Positions 1-8,115 of a DNA stretch of 64,000 nt are shown piece by piece. The stretch is from Dromiciops gliroides. Taxonomy: Eukaryota > Chordata > Mammalia > Microbiotheria > Microbiotheriidae. Below the pieces are notes generated by a model. It saw nothing but the letters and a program-made list of their open reading frames with translations. It searched no databases and had not been told where the DNA came from. The first letter of the stretch is position 1; the number at the start of each line of letters is the position of its first letter. The position numbers and the translations under genes were made by a program. The stretch lies in assembly GCF_019393635.1 (NCBI RefSeq), contig NC_057861.1, positions 357,102,953-357,166,952 on the forward strand. Direction: 5' to 3'.

Positions 1-1
1 G

Positions 2-661
2 GTTAGAAAATATCACCCCTTTACAGCAACTGACTTGAGCTCATGGGAAACAATCTTCCCTAGTTTTGAGAAACATCCAAATGGTGTAGTTTCACAGTTA
101 AGGACTATATTTAATATATATCAACCCACTTGGGCTGATGTTACTTGCCTTATGGAAACTTTACTGTCCCCAACTGAGATTACAGATATTATCTCAGCAG
201 GAAATGCCCTTGTTGCGAAGGGTAAGGCCGATGAGGAATGGCCTCTAAAGGATCCAGAGTGGAATTATAATAATGACAGGGATTTCCAAAGATTAAAAGA
301 TGCTAGGGAAACACTTCTGAAGGGAATGGAATTATGCTCTAGAAAACCCGAAAACTGGATGAAATTTATGAGCACATTTCAGGAGGCTAATGAAAGACCA
401 AGCAGATTTTACGATAGGCTTTGTGAGACCGCCAGGCAATACACCAGATTAGATCCAATTGATTCAAAAGATTCTTATATTATTCTCAACATGTTTATTT
501 GTAATTCACTGCCAGAAGTATGCAAATATTTTCTGACCCAATGTCCAGATTGGAGGAGCTTAACAGCTGATAGACTTAAGGAACTTGCAAATTATGTCTT
601 TGACTCACGTGAGACAGGTCCAGATCACCCCAAACAGCATTCTGTCACCGGTGATTCCTAG
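2..661 (+). pseudogene. gag: ERV gag, capsid (p30-like) part, partial
   Basis: This open frame enters from the left edge and stops at a TAG (659-661). It covers the retroviral capsid, which forms the core shell of the particle. Family signs are the N-terminal 'QPTWADV' block, a 'WPLKDPEWNY' block, the helix around 'ARETLLKGM' and the major-homology-like stretch with 'QEANERPSRFYDRL' followed by 'YTRLDPID', all in the order seen in gammaretroviral capsids. The frame lacks a start in the window; the first Met at 35 is internal. The stop at 659 is probably secondary to a one-base frameshift, since the nucleocapsid continues at once in another frame. It is a fossil of an animal retrovirus and no function is implied. 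Confidence 0.9.
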
Positions 662-971
662 TCAGCCATGTGAACACCAGAACAAGGGCACTAAGGTGTG
701 TTGTTCCTGTCAGCCATGTGAACACCGGAACAAGGACACTAAGGTGTGTTGTTCCTGTCAGCCATGTGAACACCGGAACAAGGACACTAAGGTGTGCTGT
801 TACTGTCATAAGGAGGGGCATGAATTGAGAGAATGTAGGACTTGGAGAAGAAATTCTAATTCTAATTACAGGTGAAATCAAAATAGAAATAGATCTTTTT
901 GGAGGAATACAGAATGGCAGTACCAGAATAATGGTAACCAAGGTCCCTCTCAGAGGAGGGCACAGGATTGA
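645..971 (+). pseudogene. gag: ERV gag, nucleocapsid part
   Basis: This frame holds a Cys-rich segment and then one canonical zinc knuckle, 'CCYCHKEGHELREC', fitting C-x2-C-x4-H-x4-C at about 796-837. The knuckle binds genomic RNA in retroviral nucleocapsids. It is followed by an Arg/Asn-rich tail (NSNSNYR, then NQNRNRSFW). A TGA at 873-875 interrupts the tail, and the frame reopens until a TGA at 969-971. Upstream of the knuckle, a 48-bp unit is present three times (661-804). The frame differs by one base from the capsid frame, so a frameshift lies near 640-661. A single knuckle is usual for gammaretroviruses. The stop at 873 is probably a mutation, and the one at 969 may be the natural gag terminator. 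Confidence 0.85.
661..804 (+). repeat. 48-bp unit in three tandem copies inside nucleocapsid
   Basis: Copies at 661-708, 709-756 and 757-804 begin 'gtcagccatgtgaacacc'. They differ at only a few positions: the first has cag/ggc where the others have cgg/gac, and the third ends in ttact. The unit length is a multiple of three, so the frame is kept, and each unit encodes 16 residues including 'CEHRNKDTKV' and a CCxC cluster. Near identity between units means the duplication is young relative to the element or was kept homogeneous. It multiplies the first Cys pair of the zinc knuckle without its His. Confidence 0.95.
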
Positions 972-974
972 CGG
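969..974 (+). promoter_or_regulatory. candidate gag-pol stop-codon readthrough site (TGA CGG)
   Basis: In the frame shared by nucleocapsid and protease, a TGA at 969-971 is followed directly by CGG and a G-rich run (ggggtcttgggg). Protease continues in the same frame. Gammaretroviruses express pol by suppressing the gag stop, and TGA followed by CGG is a known leaky context in some plant RNA viruses. Position, frame and context fit. That it was the ancestral recoding site is inference; it could be a plain mutation. Confidence 0.5.
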
Positions 975-1319
975 GGTCTTGGGGAGGAATGGAACATAGA
1001 TAATGAAAGCCATATATTCCCAGATCCAGATTTTTTGAATGCCCTTGTACCAGTCCATTCACCTCCCCAGAGTAAAGAACCATATGTTACCCTAAAAGTG
1101 GGGGAGACTTATTATGATTGTCTGCTAGACACAGGAGCCTCTAAATCAGTATTAGTAAGCAAACCAGATGCTGGGTGTAGACCTGTAGGATTTTTGAATG
1201 TAGTAGGAGTCTCAGGAAAGAGCCAGAGAGTGGCAAAATTGAATCCTCGCATGGTAGCTATGGGGCCCTTAACAGTGGAACATTCGTTCTTACTCATGCC
1301 TGATGCCCCTGTAAATTAG
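972..1319 (+). pseudogene. pol: ERV protease (pro)
   Basis: This is a retroviral aspartic protease, which cleaves Gag and Gag-Pol. The frame is open after the TGA at 969. It contains the flap-preceding catalytic motif 'LLDTGAS' (about 1123-1143) and a 'VVGVSGKSQRV' flap-like segment. The C-terminal 'LGRDLL' motif expected after the last beta strand lies just beyond, but in the next frame (about 1316-1333). A one-base frameshift near 1310 therefore cuts the protein, and an in-frame TAG follows at 1317-1319. Length and order match the family. It is a broken relic in the same transcription unit as gag and RT. Confidence 0.85.
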
Positions 1320-2550
1320 GTCGTGATCTCCTTTGCAAGCTTAGAGCAACCATATCTTGTGCTCCAGATGGGGCTGTCTCCCTATAATTGCCAGAGGATA
1401 CTGTTCATTTATTACCAATTTTACTTACAGAAGCTCAAGGAACAGCAGGGGAGGTATCCAAAATCCCCTCTGACATTCCTGAGCCTTTATGGGCCTCATC
1501 CCCTAATGAGGTGGGGCTCCTTAAGTCTGCCATGCCTGTTACCTTTAAAGTTAAGGGGGGACCACCCCCCTCCATTCCACAGTATCCATTGTCTAGGGAA
1601 GCAATAGAAGGGATCACCCCTATAATTGAGGCTTTGAAAAGCCAGGGTATTATTATTCCATGTCATCACTCTCCATGCAATACTCCCATTTTGCCAGTTA
1701 AAAAACCCAAGCCTGGGCCAGATGGTAAACCTGTTTATCGTTTTGTGCAAGATCTTAGAGTGATTAATAATTATGTTATTCCTAGACATGTTATAGTGGC
1801 TTCCCCTTCTACCATAATTTCTTCCATTCCCTATGAATCTACATGTTTCACAGTGGTAGACCTCTGCTCTGCCTTTTTCTCCATACCAGTACATGAGGAC
1901 TTCCAATATTTATTTGCTTTTACCTGGAAAAATAGACAGTGGACCTGGACTAGACTCCCACAGGGATTTGTAGACAGTCCCACATTATTTTCCCAAATTT
2001 TACAGCAGGATCTGGCCTCTATTATCTTTAAAGGCTCCACACTAGTACTATATGTTGATGACTTACTTTTGGCCTCTCCTAATGCTGAAATTTGTCAGGA
2101 AGATAGCCGTCACTTACTGCTGGAGCTGCACAAGAGAGGACACAAGGTTTCCAAGTCAAAGGTACAATAGTGTTAGCCCCAGGTAGAATATTTAGGATTT
2201 ATTTTGGCTGCTGGAACTCGCTCTGTCTCTTCTAAGCAAGTCCAGGCCATTCAACAACTCTCTGCCCCCACTACTAAGAGGCAGTTGAGAGCCATTCTGG
2301 GAGCAGCCGGGTACTGTAGATAATGGATACCCTCTTTTGGTGAAATTACTAAACCTTTCATAGCTCTAACAAAAAGTTCTGTCCCAGACATTTTACAATT
2401 GGATCCCCAGAATCTCTCAGCCATAAAGGAATTAAAACGGGCCTTATTATCAGCACCTGCCCTAGGACTACCAGATTATAGTAAGCCTTTCACTCTCTTT
2501 GTGCATGAACAAAGAGGGAGTGGCTTCTGGAGTTCTGACTCAATCACTGG
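1314..2550 (+). pseudogene. pol: ERV reverse transcriptase and connection domain
   Basis: This is the RNA-dependent DNA polymerase of the element. Visible RT blocks in order are 'FVQDLRVINNY', motif A with the catalytic Asp in 'TVVDLCSAFF' (about 1851-1880), 'RLPQGFVDSP' (about 1953-1982) and motif C 'YVDDLLLAS' (about 2051-2077). The thumb/connection part continues with 'QVQAIQQLSAPTTKRQLR' and 'PDYSKPFTLFVHEQ'. Disabling changes in this frame are TAA at 1385-1387, TAG at 2168-2170, TAG at 2174-2176 and a TAA near 2320. A frameshift near 2510 passes the reading to the RNase H frame. All three catalytic aspartates of the polymerase are still encoded, so the damage is confined to stops and shifts. 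Confidence 0.9.
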
Positions 2551-3446
2551 GGCCTAACCAATGCCCCATAGCCTATTATTCAACTCAGCTGGACCCTGTA
2601 GCAGCTGGATCGCCACCTTGCCTTAGAGCAGTGGCGGCTACAGCCCTCTTGGTAGAAAAAGCCTCTGATTTGCTCCTAGGTAACCCTCTAACTGTGCAAT
2701 GCCCTCACGAAGTGGAGGCTCTCTTACTATGTCACAGGACACAAGCCTTTTCAGATCAAAGGCTGGCTAAGTATGAAATAACCCTGTTAGGTAATGAGAA
2801 TATCACTTTAAAATGCTGCACAGTTCTTAATCCAGCAACACTACTCCCTAACTTACCATTCTCGGGGGAACCATTGCACGACTGTGCTTCTTTAGTTGAT
2901 ATGGCTGAAAAACCCTGTGATGATCTTTTTGATACACCTTTAGAAAATCCTGATCTTACATTAAAAAAAAAAAAAGAAAATCCTGATCCTGTCCTCTATA
3001 CAGATGGTTCCTCATTTATGAGAGAGGGAACCCATTTTACTGGCGCTGCTGTAGTTTCTGATTATGACACCCTCTGGGCAGCTTCTCTGCCTTCCCATTT
3101 TAGTGCACAGGCTGCTGAACTCGTGGCTCTTACACAGGCCTGTAATATAGCCAAAGATAAGAGTGCCACCATTTTTACTGACTCGAAATATGGCTTTGGC
3201 ATATGCCACTTTATTGGTATGATTTGGCGTCAACGAGGCTTCCTAACATCCTCGGGCAAGGCTATTGGCAATGGGGACCTTATCAAGGACCTCTTAGATG
3301 CCCTGAAACTGCCTTCTTCCCTAGCCGTTGTACATTGCCCTGCCCACACAGGGAATAGTGATCCTGTTTCAAAAGGAAATGCACGAGCCGATTCTGCAGC
3401 CAAGTTTGCTGCATTAGAAGCTCCTGAACATATATTTAACCTTTAA
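2499..3446 (+). pseudogene. pol: ERV RNase H with tether region
   Basis: This open frame of 315 codons carries the end of the RT connection ('CPIAYYSTQLDPVAAG') and then the RNase H domain, which degrades RNA in RNA-DNA hybrids. The catalytic acids are visible: Asp in 'LYTDGSS' (about 2996), Glu in 'AAELVAL', Asp in 'IFTDSKYGFG' and the last Asp in 'NARADSAAKF' (about 3379-3408). A poly-A run at 2961-2973 encodes a Lys-rich patch in the linker and is a likely slippage site. The frame ends at TAA 3444-3446 in the linker to integrase. This stretch is intact in itself but has no start of its own. Confidence 0.9.
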
Positions 3447-3663
3447 CCTTCTGAGGATATTCCTTCCAACCTAACCTATGATGATTCTGAAGTAGAAAAG
3501 TGGAAAAAGAAATTTAAGGCGAAACAGATCAGTGGCATCTGGGTGTCTCCGGAAGGTAAGCCATTTCTTCCCCGTAAATTCTACCACCAGGTATGCCTCT
3601 CTGTTCACAGAAAAGGCCATTTTGGTACAAAAGGCATTGTAGCCATGGCCTGATGTTCTACCA
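3447..3663 (+). pseudogene. pol: ERV integrase N-terminal remnant, core deleted
   Basis: Out of the RNase H frame, this stretch encodes a linker and then the beginning of the integrase His-His-Cys-Cys zinc domain. The two histidines are visible around 'FYHQ' and 'VHRKGHFGTKG' (about 3582-3630). After about 3655 the sequence jumps directly to the region just after the catalytic glutamate of integrase ('SPYEMLFG' at about 3712). Roughly 0.8 kb encoding the zinc cysteines and the D,D-35-E core is missing, estimated from the usual size of a gammaretroviral integrase. This copy could not have integrated by its own enzyme. Confidence 0.75.
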
Positions 3664-4638
3664 TTGGCATTATTCTATCTACGAAGTAGACCAAGAGGAG
3701 AACTTCATATATCTCCTTATGAAATGCTTTTTGGTCACCCTCCTATCCAAGCTAAAACTTTTTCCCCAGTTTATACATCACTGGTGGGAGGTGATACTTC
3801 TGTTGCTTCCTATATACAGGAATTACAGACCAGGCTACGTGAACTCCATGAGGCAGCAGCTGTGGTCCAGGCAGGCCCATTAAACTTTTCATTGTACAAC
3901 CTCAACCCAGGAGATAAAATATATGTAAAGAATTTTCAGAGAACCAGTGGAACCCAACCTGCCTGGCAAGGACCTTTTCAGGTATTATTGACAACTCCTA
4001 CTGCCATTAAAATTGGTGAAAAAGACTCATGGATTCATTGCTCTCATGTAAAACCTGCACCATTCATAGGTGAAGAGATTTCAGATAGACCTGAGGTAGA
4101 CACTAAAGAGCTAAAAACCCTAACGATAGCAACTGTTAAAGAGCAAAGAGAGTTCAGAAGAAATAGGCAGTTCCCATTTGATAATCCCACTGATCAGTTA
4201 AATGCTTTGGGACTCAGTCTTCATAAAGTATCAGGAGACGGAAATTGCATTTTTAGGGCTTTAGCAGACCAGCTAGAAGGTCACTGTAGCAATCATCTCA
4301 GACATAGACAAGAAGCTGCTTCTTACATGATTAACCATAGACAAGAGTTTGAGTCTTTTAGAGTAAATGACTCCCCTTTTGAAGAATATGTTGACGAATT
4401 AAAGAAATTTGGAAAGTTGGGAGGAAATGATAGGATTGTAGCATTTGCTAAGCAGCATCAGCTGAATGTGGTAGTTCATCAGTTAAATCAGCCTTTATTG
4501 AAAATCAGTGGCACAGACAAAACTGATGCTAGAGAACTCCACATTTTCTACCATAAAGAACATTATGACAGCATTAGAAAGATCAATGACAATTCAGAAA
4601 CCCCTGCCACTTTGGCATGCAGAGAATTGGGGAACTAG
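3664..4638 (+). CDS. integrase C-terminal domain fused in frame to an OTUD3-like OTU deubiquitinase domain
   Basis: The frame is open for 324 codons from the first Met; the TAG is at 4636-4638. Residues about 1-140 are the end of a gammaretroviral integrase: 'ISPYEMLFG', then a beta-barrel GPY/F-type segment with 'WQGPFQVLL' (W101) and 'HCSHVKPAP'. After a charged linker (about 141-178), residues about 179-304 form an OTU cysteine protease domain. It has the catalytic loop '[10 protein letters not shown]' (Cys195 at 4246-4248), 'DQLEGH', 'HRQE', 'GNDRIVAFA', '[11 protein letters not shown]', 'ARELHIF' and the catalytic His in 'KEHYDSI' (His300 at 4561-4563), then 'INDNSETPA'. This order and wording match the cellular deubiquitinase OTUD3, which removes ubiquitin chains. 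The OTUD3 C-terminal half, including its UBA region, is absent. There is no Met between the integrase part and the OTU part, so the domain would be made as a Pol fusion or from a spliced message. Both active-site residues are kept. I infer capture of a spliced host transcript by the retrovirus. Confidence 0.9.
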   Translation: MALFYLRSRPRGELHISPYEMLFGHPPIQAKTFSPVYTSLVGGDTSVASYIQELQTRLRELHEAAAVVQAGPLNFSLYNLNPGDKIYVKNFQRTSGTQPAWQGPFQVLLTTPTAIKIGEKDSWIHCSHVKPAPFIGEEISDRPEVDTKELKTLTIATVKEQREFRRNRQFPFDNPTDQLNALGLSLHKVSGDGNCIFRALADQLEGHCSNHLRHRQEAASYMINHRQEFESFRVNDSPFEEYVDELKKFGKLGGNDRIVAFAKQHQLNVVVHQLNQPLLKISGTDKTDARELHIFYHKEHYDSIRKINDNSETPATLACRELGN

Positions 4639-6149
4639 TTAAAACAATGTGGCATACCCCAAACTCTAGCAGCTTAAATACCTTAAAATTTAACAAGCAT
4701 TTCCTTCTACAGGCAAAGCACTGAAGCACATGGCCTAGTTTTCTGGCCCACCTCAATTTCCCCCACCCTTTCCCTACCCTATACCTATTTTTTTAATCCT
4801 TTTTTTTTGTTTTATTTTGACTTTTGAAAGGCACTGAAAAGACCTGGAATTCAGCACACCTTTAAGTTCTTTAAGAGCACAAAGGGTGCTTAGCGAATCT
4901 CTTGCTTTTTATTTTTGGTTTTTGGTTTTGCTTTGTTTTTTGACTTTTGTTTCTTTTGCTTTTCTTTAAAATCAAATTTGTAAACTAAGTGATTATTCAA
5001 AGACATTTTAAGTATATGCTGTGGGTGAGGCCATCGGGCCTCAGAAGCTACCAGAATTCTTTTTTTTACTCTTTTTTTTTGAGAGAACCATGAGTTCTCA
5101 TGAGTTTTGTTTTGTTTTATTTTTTTTTCTCCTTTCTCTTTTATGTTGTTCTGTTTAACTAAAAAAGACCAGAAAGGGTTATTGAACCCTATTGCTTGAT
5201 ACCTCACTGAAAACATTGAATATTGAATCTTGCTAATTGAAGTCTTATTTATTTTTGATAAATTAATCACCACTTTAAGTATCTGTTACTGTTATACTAG
5301 AGAATTCATGTATAAGATGATGTGGTTTACTTGCTAAAAGAAGATTATGTAATAATGTCTAAAAGAAGATTATGTAATGTCTAATATAATCAGCTATTTA
5401 CATTCATTTATTATTTATATGTCATTATACTCTGGGTATGGTTTGGAATTATTGTATATATCACTAATATATTCTCAGTTATGCAGCATAGCACGAATTT
5501 TTACCATCATACTGTCTTTGGTGAAATTAATGAGATTTCGGAAATATGGAAACTTATCATTTAAGAGACTAACTTGCTGTGAACTCTGATGCAGGCCCTG
5601 GAGAGAATATATGTGCAACAAAAAGAGAGACAGGTATACATAAGTCCATGGTTTGCTTATGACGGTGACTATGTAGAGCACAATTACTAGGCACAGTCCA
5701 GTATTCATCCTCTTTCCCTCCTAATTTAACCTAATTTAACTGAACTTATTTATCTTTTTATCTCACTCTGTTGAACTCACCTGTGGCCTAGCACAATCAC
5801 TGGCTGTCTCGGAACCATGAAATATGGTATGATAACCTTTCCATAACATTTTCAGGTGTCATGAACACATACTAAATTTGGCTTTGATCCAGACACATGG
5901 TGGTAAAAAGTGTTACACATTGCATAACTACCTCAATCCTCTATTAGAAGTCTAAGGATATAAAGGAGGGAATGTAATGGAATTTATTAATTTGATCATT
6001 GACAATGCTATGCTAAGGTTTAGTAAAAAATACAGCAATTCAAACAGTTAAAGAAGATAATCCAGCTTTCTAGACCAGAGTCCAGAATCCAGAATCCATA
6101 CCAGAGTCCAGAATCCAGTTTTCCAGACCAGAATCCAGTTTCCTCCTGA
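4639..6149 (+). other. ERV 3' non-coding stretch in the env position, T-rich
   Basis: About 1.5 kb lies between the OTU stop and the last open stretch before the polypurine tract. The first half (4760-5160) is very T-rich, with many (T)5-10 and gttttg runs. No surface or transmembrane envelope motif such as a furin site, immunosuppressive-like segment or CX6CC is visible in any frame, and no long open frame occurs. It may be a captured host 3' UTR, decayed env, or viral leader-type sequence. I cannot decide between these. Confidence 0.6.
6062..6146 (+). repeat. short imperfect tandem repeat 'ccaga(g/a)tccag'
   Basis: The words 'ccagagtccagaatccag' and 'ccagaccagaatccag' recur about seven times in 85 bases, some 330 bases before the polypurine tract. 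It looks like replication slippage within the ERV 3' region. Confidence 0.75.
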
Positions 6150-6452
6150 GGACATCTTACCACTTCAAGAAGACAAGAGAACTCAGAGAGTTTATATGAA
6201 CTGTTTTGCTTTGTTAGTTTTTACTATCTCCTTTCTGTTATAATATATACTATCTGTAACATGTACTCTCTGCAGAGGCTCTCCCTTTGCAAGACTAATG
6301 TCAAAGCGTCGGTTCATGAGGACAAAAAAAATCACCCCTCTGGACAAAACTTTCCTCTCTTCCTTTTCTATATTGTTGTTCACATATTATTAGTTAGCAA
6401 TAGTTATTATATTCTTTTTACTGTTCCATCAAGGAAACATTCCATTTCTTGA
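6150..6452 (+). other. open hydrophobic stretch next to the polypurine tract
   Basis: The frame is open from just after a TGA at 6147-6149 to a TGA at 6450-6452. Its first Met is at 6261 (63 codons from there). It encodes two hydrophobic runs, one around 'FVSFYYLLSVIIYTIC' (about 6210-6257) and one around 'FLFYIVVHILLVSNSYYILF' (about 6354-6413), and a short basic tail. The position is where the membrane anchor and tail of a retroviral envelope would end. T-rich DNA gives hydrophobic codons by chance, so this may be meaningless. No family is recognised. Confidence 0.3.
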
Positions 6453-6470
6453 GGAAGCAAAGGGGGGAAA
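6451..6470 (+). promoter_or_regulatory. ERV polypurine tract
   Basis: The run 'gaggaagcaaaggggggaaa' is purine-only except for one C and directly abuts the TG that opens the LTR. This is the expected primer site for plus-strand DNA synthesis and fixes the left edge of the 3' LTR. Confidence 0.92.
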
Positions 6471-7048
6471 TGTGGTAAAAAAATATTAAAGTTTTTTAAC
6501 AGTCGGTTAGGATAACTGAAAGATGCCAGTTTTGTTTTGTTTTTTTTTTTAAGGACCACCCTTTCAGGGAGGAGACCAATGGCATGAGCTACACACGCCA
6601 GTCCGCCTGCTGTGCACATCAGACTGCCTGCTAGCACTCCACTTCTGGGGTGTGAGCTTAAAAGACAAGGAGAGACGGAAGTGGGAGTTTTTTCCTGCTC
6701 TGCTGGTCTCCTGACTGCGCTGCACAGGCTGATACTGATGAGAGTTCGAGTGGGCCTGGCTCGCGGTTAGCAGCAGCACAAGCTTGACACGGTCTCTCTC
6801 TCCCCAAAGGTGGCCTTCGGCTTTTGGTGAGTTTTATACAGAATATAGACTAAGCTTAGACTTAAGACGATTTGTATTGTGTTTCTACTTTCCTATCCCT
6901 CTAATCAACATCACCTGGTGACTACCACACAATAAAAGCTCTAACTAGAAAACCAGAAGCTTCTTCCATTTACTAGTCTGGGAGATAAATTAAGGGAAAG
7001 GTTAAAGAGGGGAGATTTATGAAATAATATCCAATTTTAAATCTCACA
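6471..7048 (+). repeat. 3' LTR of the OTU-carrying ERV
   Basis: It begins TGTGG right after the polypurine tract. A CCAAT-like word at about 6572, a TATA-like 'cttaaaag' at 6657-6664 and a polyadenylation signal AATAAA at 6931-6936 appear in U3-R-U5 order. The right edge is set at CA 7047-7048 ('aaatctcaca') and is uncertain by tens of bases. No target duplication can be tested because the 5' LTR is outside the window. Confidence 0.8.
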
Positions 7049-7848
7049 TCTCCCAGTAAACCTACTCTGGACAGTCTTCATTTCAACAAAATGCTTCGCA
7101 AAATGTGGTGCTTAGAACTTAGTATAGAAGACAGCAGAGAAGAGCCAGGAAGTTGCCTGAGCTTTCCCAAGTTTCCCTCAAAAACAACATTAAATCAAAC
7201 CACTAAACAGATTCTGGAACTACAGAACCTACAAAAAAACAGAGAGACACAATCTTCTAATTTGAGATAATTTAGAAGACTTCAGGAAAGGTTTGTCTTG
7301 CTTGGGTGAAAGGGGAAGGCAGCTCAGCACAGAAAAGTGCAACACATCCCATAGAGGGTGTGGGAGAGTCATCAGGAGGGTCATGGTCACAGCATATATA
7401 ACTTAGTGGTTCCCCTTAGCCCTGGCTATGAAGGCTAGTGGCACTACAGGACATTTATGAGACCCACCAGACATGAATGAAAGGGCAAATTGCAAGTTGT
7501 CATCCCAGCACAGGGCAGTGAGGAATTCAGAAGCCACAGAGTCCTCAGAGCAGAAAGACAGTGACCCTTTCCCACAGCACAAGAAGCTTGCAACAGTGTC
7601 CCCCATGCCCCAGAAGAAGACCTCAACTTTATAAGTTTAATAAGAGGCTACAATATGAATAAGAAACAGAAAAGGACAGTTAACTTTGAAAGCTTTTATG
7701 GTGAAAGGGAAGAACAAAACACAAACTTAGATGAGGACAATACTGTTAAAATGCCTGCAAGTGAAGAATCAAGTGGGAAGATGATCTGGTCTCAAGACCA
7801 AAAAGCCTTCTTGGAAGAACTCAAAAAGACTTTTAAAAATCAATTGAG

Positions 7849-7986
7849 GGGAGTAGCTAGGTGGCACAGTGGATAAAACACCAGCTCTGGAATCAGGAGG
7901 AACTGAGTTCAAATCCAGTCTCAGACACTTGACACTTACTAGGTGTGTGACCATAAGAAAGTCACTTAACCCTCATTGCCCTTAAA
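7849..7986 (+). mobile_element. CORE-SINE inside L1 ORF1
   Basis: The standard head 'tagctaggtggcacagtgg' and the conserved core 'gtcacttaaccctcattgcc' are present. A duplication 'aaaatcaattgag' flanks it at 7836-7848 and 7987-7999. Confidence 0.9.
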
Positions 7987-7999
7987 AAAATCAATTGAG

Positions 8000-8115
8000 A
8001 GAGGCAGTTAGGTGGTACAGTAGATAAAGCACTGGCCTTAGATTCAGGAGGACTTGAGATCAAATCCAGCCTGGGACCCTGGGAAAGTCATATAACCCTC
8101 ACTACCCTTCACAAA
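8000..8115 (+). mobile_element. second CORE-SINE, inserted beside the first
   Basis: It starts 'agaggcagttaggtggtaca' directly after the duplicated target of the first SINE. It lacks about 20 bases in the middle. L1 sequence resumes at 'aatgagagaggtg'. Confidence 0.85.

Larger units (their letters stand above)
1..7048 (+). mobile_element. class I endogenous retrovirus carrying an OTUD3-like gene, 5' end outside window
   Basis: The order capsid, nucleocapsid zinc knuckle, protease, reverse transcriptase, RNase H, integrase ends, polypurine tract and LTR is seen directly, all on the + strand. The capsid and pol resemble gammaretroviral (ERV1) proteins. The reading frame of gag is already open at base 2, so matrix, leader, primer site and 5' LTR lie upstream of the window. 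Lesions: a frameshift near 640-660, a frameshift near 1310, stops at 1385-1387, 2168-2170, 2174-2176 and near 2320, a frameshift near 2510, and loss of the integrase core near 3650. The element is therefore defective. No env is recognisable; an OTU cysteine-protease domain follows integrase in frame. The 3' LTR boundary at 7048 is approximate because the 5' LTR is not available for comparison. Confidence 0.93.

Noticed and set aside
645..1058. 137-codon antisense frame over the nucleocapsid
   Set aside because: It is a shadow of the 48-bp tandem repeat on the opposite strand.
4141..4638. OTU segment as a simple processed pseudogene of OTUD3
   Set aside because: It lacks the OTUD3 start and C-terminal half, has no poly-A tail after the stop, and joins integrase in frame. 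Kept as the main alternative, to be tested on other ERV copies.
7849..7986. tRNA gene in SINE heads
   Set aside because: Box-like words occur, but the copies are dispersed SINEs with target duplications and no cloverleaf could be drawn.
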